Of a DNA stretch of 7,084 nt, positions 4,910 through 7,084 are shown one piece after another (the stretch's first letter is position 1; every line of letters starts with the position of its first letter). The notes under the pieces were generated by a model. It was not told the origin of the DNA and made no database searches. It saw only the letters and a list, made by a program, of their open reading frames with translations. The stretch is from Acidimicrobiia bacterium (lineage in GTDB: Bacteria > Actinomycetota > Acidimicrobiia > Spongiisociales > SHLN01): contig JAUXJL010000103.1 of the NCBI GenBank assembly GCA_030624805.1, positions 1-7,084 of the forward strand, written 5' to 3'. A program made the translations under genes and the position numbers.

Positions 4910-6168
4910 CGGCCGATGCCCTCGTATTGCATGCCGAGGCGCCGCACCGCCTCGGGATCCAGCATGTTGCGCGCATCGATGATATGCGGCGAAGCCATCG
5001 CCTCTCGCACCGCTCGCAGATCGACGGACTGAAACTCGGGCCATTCGGTTGCGATGACCAATACGTGGGCGTCCTTGACGGCCTGGATGGGATCATCAAC
5101 CCGGATGACACCGTCGACATGAGCCGCCTCAGGATCGAACGCCTGGACGGTGGCGCCGGCCACTATGAGCTCCTCGGCCACGAATACGGCAGGCGATTCG
5201 CGGATATCGTCGGTTCCCGCCTTGAACGCGAGCCCCCATAGTCCGATGGTGGCGCCGTCGAGTGGGATCGCAGCCCGCACCTTGTCAACGACGCGGTGAC
5301 GCTGGAGCTCGTTGACCTCGATCACACCACGCAGCAGCGAAAAGTCGTAGCCGGCATCGTCGGCGATGGCTACCAGTGCCCGGGTGTCCTTGGGGAAACA
5401 TGAACCGCCATACCCGGGCCCGGGGTTCAGGAAGTGAAAACCGACCCTACGGTCATACCCCATGCCCAGCAGCACATCTTTGACGTCCGCACCCACGGAT
5501 TCACACAGGTTGGCGATGGCATTTGCGAACGTTATTCGAGTGGCGAGATAGGCGTTCGAAGCGTATTTGATCATCTCGGCCGAAGGGGGATCAGTTACGA
5601 CAACCGGTGCTTGCAGCGCCTGATACAGCTCGAGCATGACTTCGGCAGCTTCCTGGCTGCGAGTGCCGATCACAATCCGATCGGGGTGCAGGAAGTCACC
5701 GACCGCGCTGCCCTCTCGCAGAAACTCGGGATTCGAGATAACGGTGGCGCCGGTGCCGAAGGTGTCGAGATGAGCTTGGAAGCGGGCAACCGAGCCGACC
5801 GGAACCGTCGACTTCAGCACCACAACAGTATCCTGCTCGAGGACCGGCCCGAGATCTTCGAGGGCGCCCTCAATATAAGAGGTATCGGCCGAACCATCCT
5901 CATCGGATGGCGTTGGTAGTGCGATGAACACAACCCGGGCTCCCACCACGGCCTCTTTGTTATCCGCGTGAAAAGACATGAGGTCGTTGGAGATGCCTTC
6001 GGCCAACAAAGCGTCGAGCCCGGCCTCGAAAAAAGGAACCTCTCCCGCCAATAGCTTTTTGAGCTTGGCGGGGTCCCGCTCGCCGAGCCGGACCGAGTGG
6101 CCAAGGTAGGCGAGCCCGGCGCCGGTGACCAGCCCAACATATCCGGCGCCAATGACGGCAACGTGCAT
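4906..6168 (-). CDS. ugd: UDP-glucose 6-dehydrogenase
   Basis: Oxidises UDP-glucose to UDP-glucuronate with two NAD, supplying the decarboxylase encoded next. The 420-residue protein begins with the NAD-binding GAGYVGLVTG (7-16) and shows FIALPTPSDEDG (81-92), STVPVGS (120-126) and NPEFLREGSAV (146-156). It continues with the conserved K201 and N205 in KYASNAYLA, the thiohemiacetal cysteine C257 in PGYGGSCFPKDT (251-262), and GLAFKAGTDDIRESP (312-326). All three domains and the key residues are present, and the length is normal. The ATG at 6166-6168 has GAGGT eight bases upstream. It overlaps uxs by 4 bp. No convincing -35/-10 pair is visible in the 119 bases upstream, so it is probably transcribed from beyond the LCP gene. 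Confidence 0.97.
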   Translation of the reverse strand: MHVAVIGAGYVGLVTGAGLAYLGHSVRLGERDPAKLKKLLAGEVPFFEAGLDALLAEGISNDLMSFHADNKEAVVGARVVFIALPTPSDEDGSADTSYIEGALEDLGPVLEQDTVVVLKSTVPVGSVARFQAHLDTFGTGATVISNPEFLREGSAVGDFLHPDRIVIGTRSQEAAEVMLELYQALQAPVVVTDPPSAEMIKYASNAYLATRITFANAIANLCESVGADVKDVLLGMGYDRRVGFHFLNPGPGYGGSCFPKDTRALVAIADDAGYDFSLLRGVIEVNELQRHRVVDKVRAAIPLDGATIGLWGLAFKAGTDDIRESPAVFVAEELIVAGATVQAFDPEAAHVDGVIRVDDPIQAVKDAHVLVIATEWPEFQSVDLRAVREAMASPHIIDARNMLDPEAVRRLGMQYEGIGR

Positions 6169-6176
6169 CTGAAAAG

Positions 6177-6181
6177 ACCTC
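6177..6181 (-). promoter_or_regulatory. Shine-Dalgarno GAGGT of ugd
   Basis: GAGGT is eight bases before the ugd ATG. It overlaps a TGA (6180-6182) that ends an open stretch continuing from the LCP gene, the arrangement normally seen between adjacent operon genes. Confidence 0.7.
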
Positions 6182-6287
6182 AGTTAGATGACTCGATCAA
6201 ATCGGCGTACGGGCCGTCCGACTTGACCAGGTTCGTTGACAAGGTAGTGGGGTTTTCTCCAGCGCGCGGTAGTTCGAACGACCCGCC
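6180..6287 (-). other. In-frame, protein-like continuation after the LCP stop codon
   Basis: After the TGA at 6288-6290 the same frame stays open for 35 codons to a second TGA at 6180-6182. It starts GGSFELPRAGENP and ends VKSDGPYADLIESSN, a plausible soluble tail. About 25 of the 35 third positions are G or C by my count, in line with coding DNA here. It has no ATG or GTG start of its own. It could be the former C-terminus of the LCP protein cut by a nonsense change or base-call error, a readthrough extension, or a chance open frame in an untranslated spacer. Confidence 0.4.
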
Positions 6288-7084
6288 TCACTCACCGAAG
6301 TCCGCATCGGCCCCCAGATAGACAATGACATCAATGCCGCCGGTAGCGAGGCTTCCGTCTTGGACGGTGCCGATGCCGATTTGGGAGACGAACGCATCGG
6401 CAGCCTCAATCTCTCCCGGACGGGTGATGACGAGGGTCTCGGCGTAGTCGCGGTCGGCGTTTCCGACGCTGGCCACCACGTGGCCGAGAGATTCGACATA
6501 TGCGGCGAACTCGAGAGCGGCTCCGTTGCGCCCGTTTCCGTTCCGAACCTCGATCCGAAGCGACAAGCTCGCCTCCCCGGTCAGAGGAAGCCCGGCTCGA
6601 AAGTTGGCCAGCAAGGCGGGCGCTTCATCGGGTAGTGGCCGGACATAGGAGACTCCCTCAACCAGGTTGAAGTACACAGGCAGTGTTGCGGCCTCGAGAG
6701 CCTGGGTGTCGAAGGATCGCATGTCCCAAGCAAGGTCTCGCAAAGTGTCGTAGTCGAGTCCGGCGTCGGTCTTGATTTGTTCACCGATGGCGCCGACCAG
6801 CTCGCCCATATCCAGCAGGTTGCTGGGTCGTTTCACCTCATTGAGGATGGTGAATATGAGCTCCTGCTGGCGCTTGGTTCGTGCCAGGTCATCCCCCGGC
6901 ACTCCTTGCCAGCTGCCATCGACGAACTCCTCGAGGGAGCGAGCCCTGGCGTACGAGAGGGCGGTGGCACCATCCATATGCACTAATCCCTGGGGGACAT
7001 TGAGCCCCGATTTGAGGTCCCGGGTAGGCAACGCGAAGAAGAAGTCGATGCCCCCCAGCTGGTCAACGATCGAGGCGAAGCCAA
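6288..7084 (-). CDS. LytR-CpsA-Psr family phosphotransferase with LytR_C domain, N-terminus cut by the window
   Basis: LCP proteins sit on the outer face of the membrane and move glycopolymers (teichoic acid, arabinogalactan, capsule) from their polyprenyl carrier onto peptidoglycan. The visible 264 residues start in the LCP core with FASIVDQLGGIDFFF. HMDGATALSYARARS follows, then DDLARTKRQQELI about 18 residues later; these arginines bind the lipid pyrophosphate in characterised members. A helical linker leads to a LytR_C domain of roughly 90 residues (LSLRIEVRNGNGRNGAALEFAAYVESLG to DVIVYLGADADFGE). The signal anchor and first part of the catalytic domain lie beyond the right edge. The frame is open to the window end, so the gene extends past 7084. 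It is co-directional with ugd and probably heads the same operon. Its stop may not be the original one. Confidence 0.92.
   Translation of the reverse strand, partial: GFASIVDQLGGIDFFFALPTRDLKSGLNVPQGLVHMDGATALSYARARSLEEFVDGSWQGVPGDDLARTKRQQELIFTILNEVKRPSNLLDMGELVGAIGEQIKTDAGLDYDTLRDLAWDMRSFDTQALEAATLPVYFNLVEGVSYVRPLPDEAPALLANFRAGLPLTGEASLSLRIEVRNGNGRNGAALEFAAYVESLGHVVASVGNADRDYAETLVITRPGEIEAADAFVSQIGIGTVQDGSLATGGIDVIVYLGADADFGE

Noticed and set aside
5434..5919. 161-codon open frame on the plus strand inside ugd
   Set aside because: It is antisense to a fully conserved enzyme, has no recognisable motif, and mirrors the codon structure of ugd. Long antisense frames are usual in GC-rich DNA.
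6236..6264. TTGACA on the plus strand in the LCP-ugd gap as a -35 element
   Set aside because: No -10-like hexamer lies 16-18 bases downstream, and transcription in that direction would run antisense into the LCP gene. The minus strand shows no good pair either.

Overview
The window is GC-rich and densely coded, and most open frames are joined by 4-8 bp overlaps. The gene content fits an actinobacterium: F420 biosynthesis genes, a LytR-CpsA-Psr (LCP) protein with a LytR_C tail, and a UDP-glucuronate/UDP-xylose cassette. The stand-alone CofE and the style of the epimerase and CofD sequences suggest Acidimicrobiia or a related uncultured lineage. That placement is inference, since no rRNA or marker tree is available here. 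The left edge has a nine-G run and disturbed reading frames, so it may be a contig end with base-call errors.

Layout: (1) Positions 1-1150, plus strand: the C-terminal third of CofD/FbiA, then a complete CofE that overlaps it by ATGA. These are consecutive steps of coenzyme F420 synthesis. (2) Positions 1148-1304: the convergent junction. It holds two arrays of imperfect 7-bp repeats on opposite strands, each starting at or within the 3' end of its neighbouring gene, with a small hairpin between them. (3) Positions 1279-6168, minus strand: five genes in transcription order, namely UDP-glucose 6-dehydrogenase, UDP-glucuronate decarboxylase, a DPM1-like family 2 glycosyltransferase, a nucleotidyltransferase with a hexapeptide tail, and a GalE-like epimerase. 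The first four are joined by overlaps of 4, 8 and 4 bp; the epimerase follows after 43 bp with its own strong Shine-Dalgarno. (4) Positions 6288-7084, minus strand: the C-terminal part of an LCP phosphotransferase that runs off the right edge. It is probably the first visible gene of the same operon.

Together the minus-strand genes look like a surface-glycan module. Ugd makes UDP-glucuronate, Uxs decarboxylates it to UDP-xylose, and the epimerase may convert UDP-Glc/UDP-Gal or UDP-Xyl/UDP-Ara. The nucleotidyltransferase and glycosyltransferase probably make an activated sugar and load it onto polyprenyl phosphate. The LCP protein would attach the finished polymer to the wall.

Most of the window is ordinary metabolism. 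The parts most worth a second look are the mirrored heptad arrays at the convergent junction, the array's intrusion into the epimerase C-terminus, and an in-frame protein-like stretch after the LCP stop codon that ends exactly at the ugd ribosome binding site. I see no RNA genes, CRISPR, insertion sequences or att sites. There is no gene-free stretch above 300 bases.
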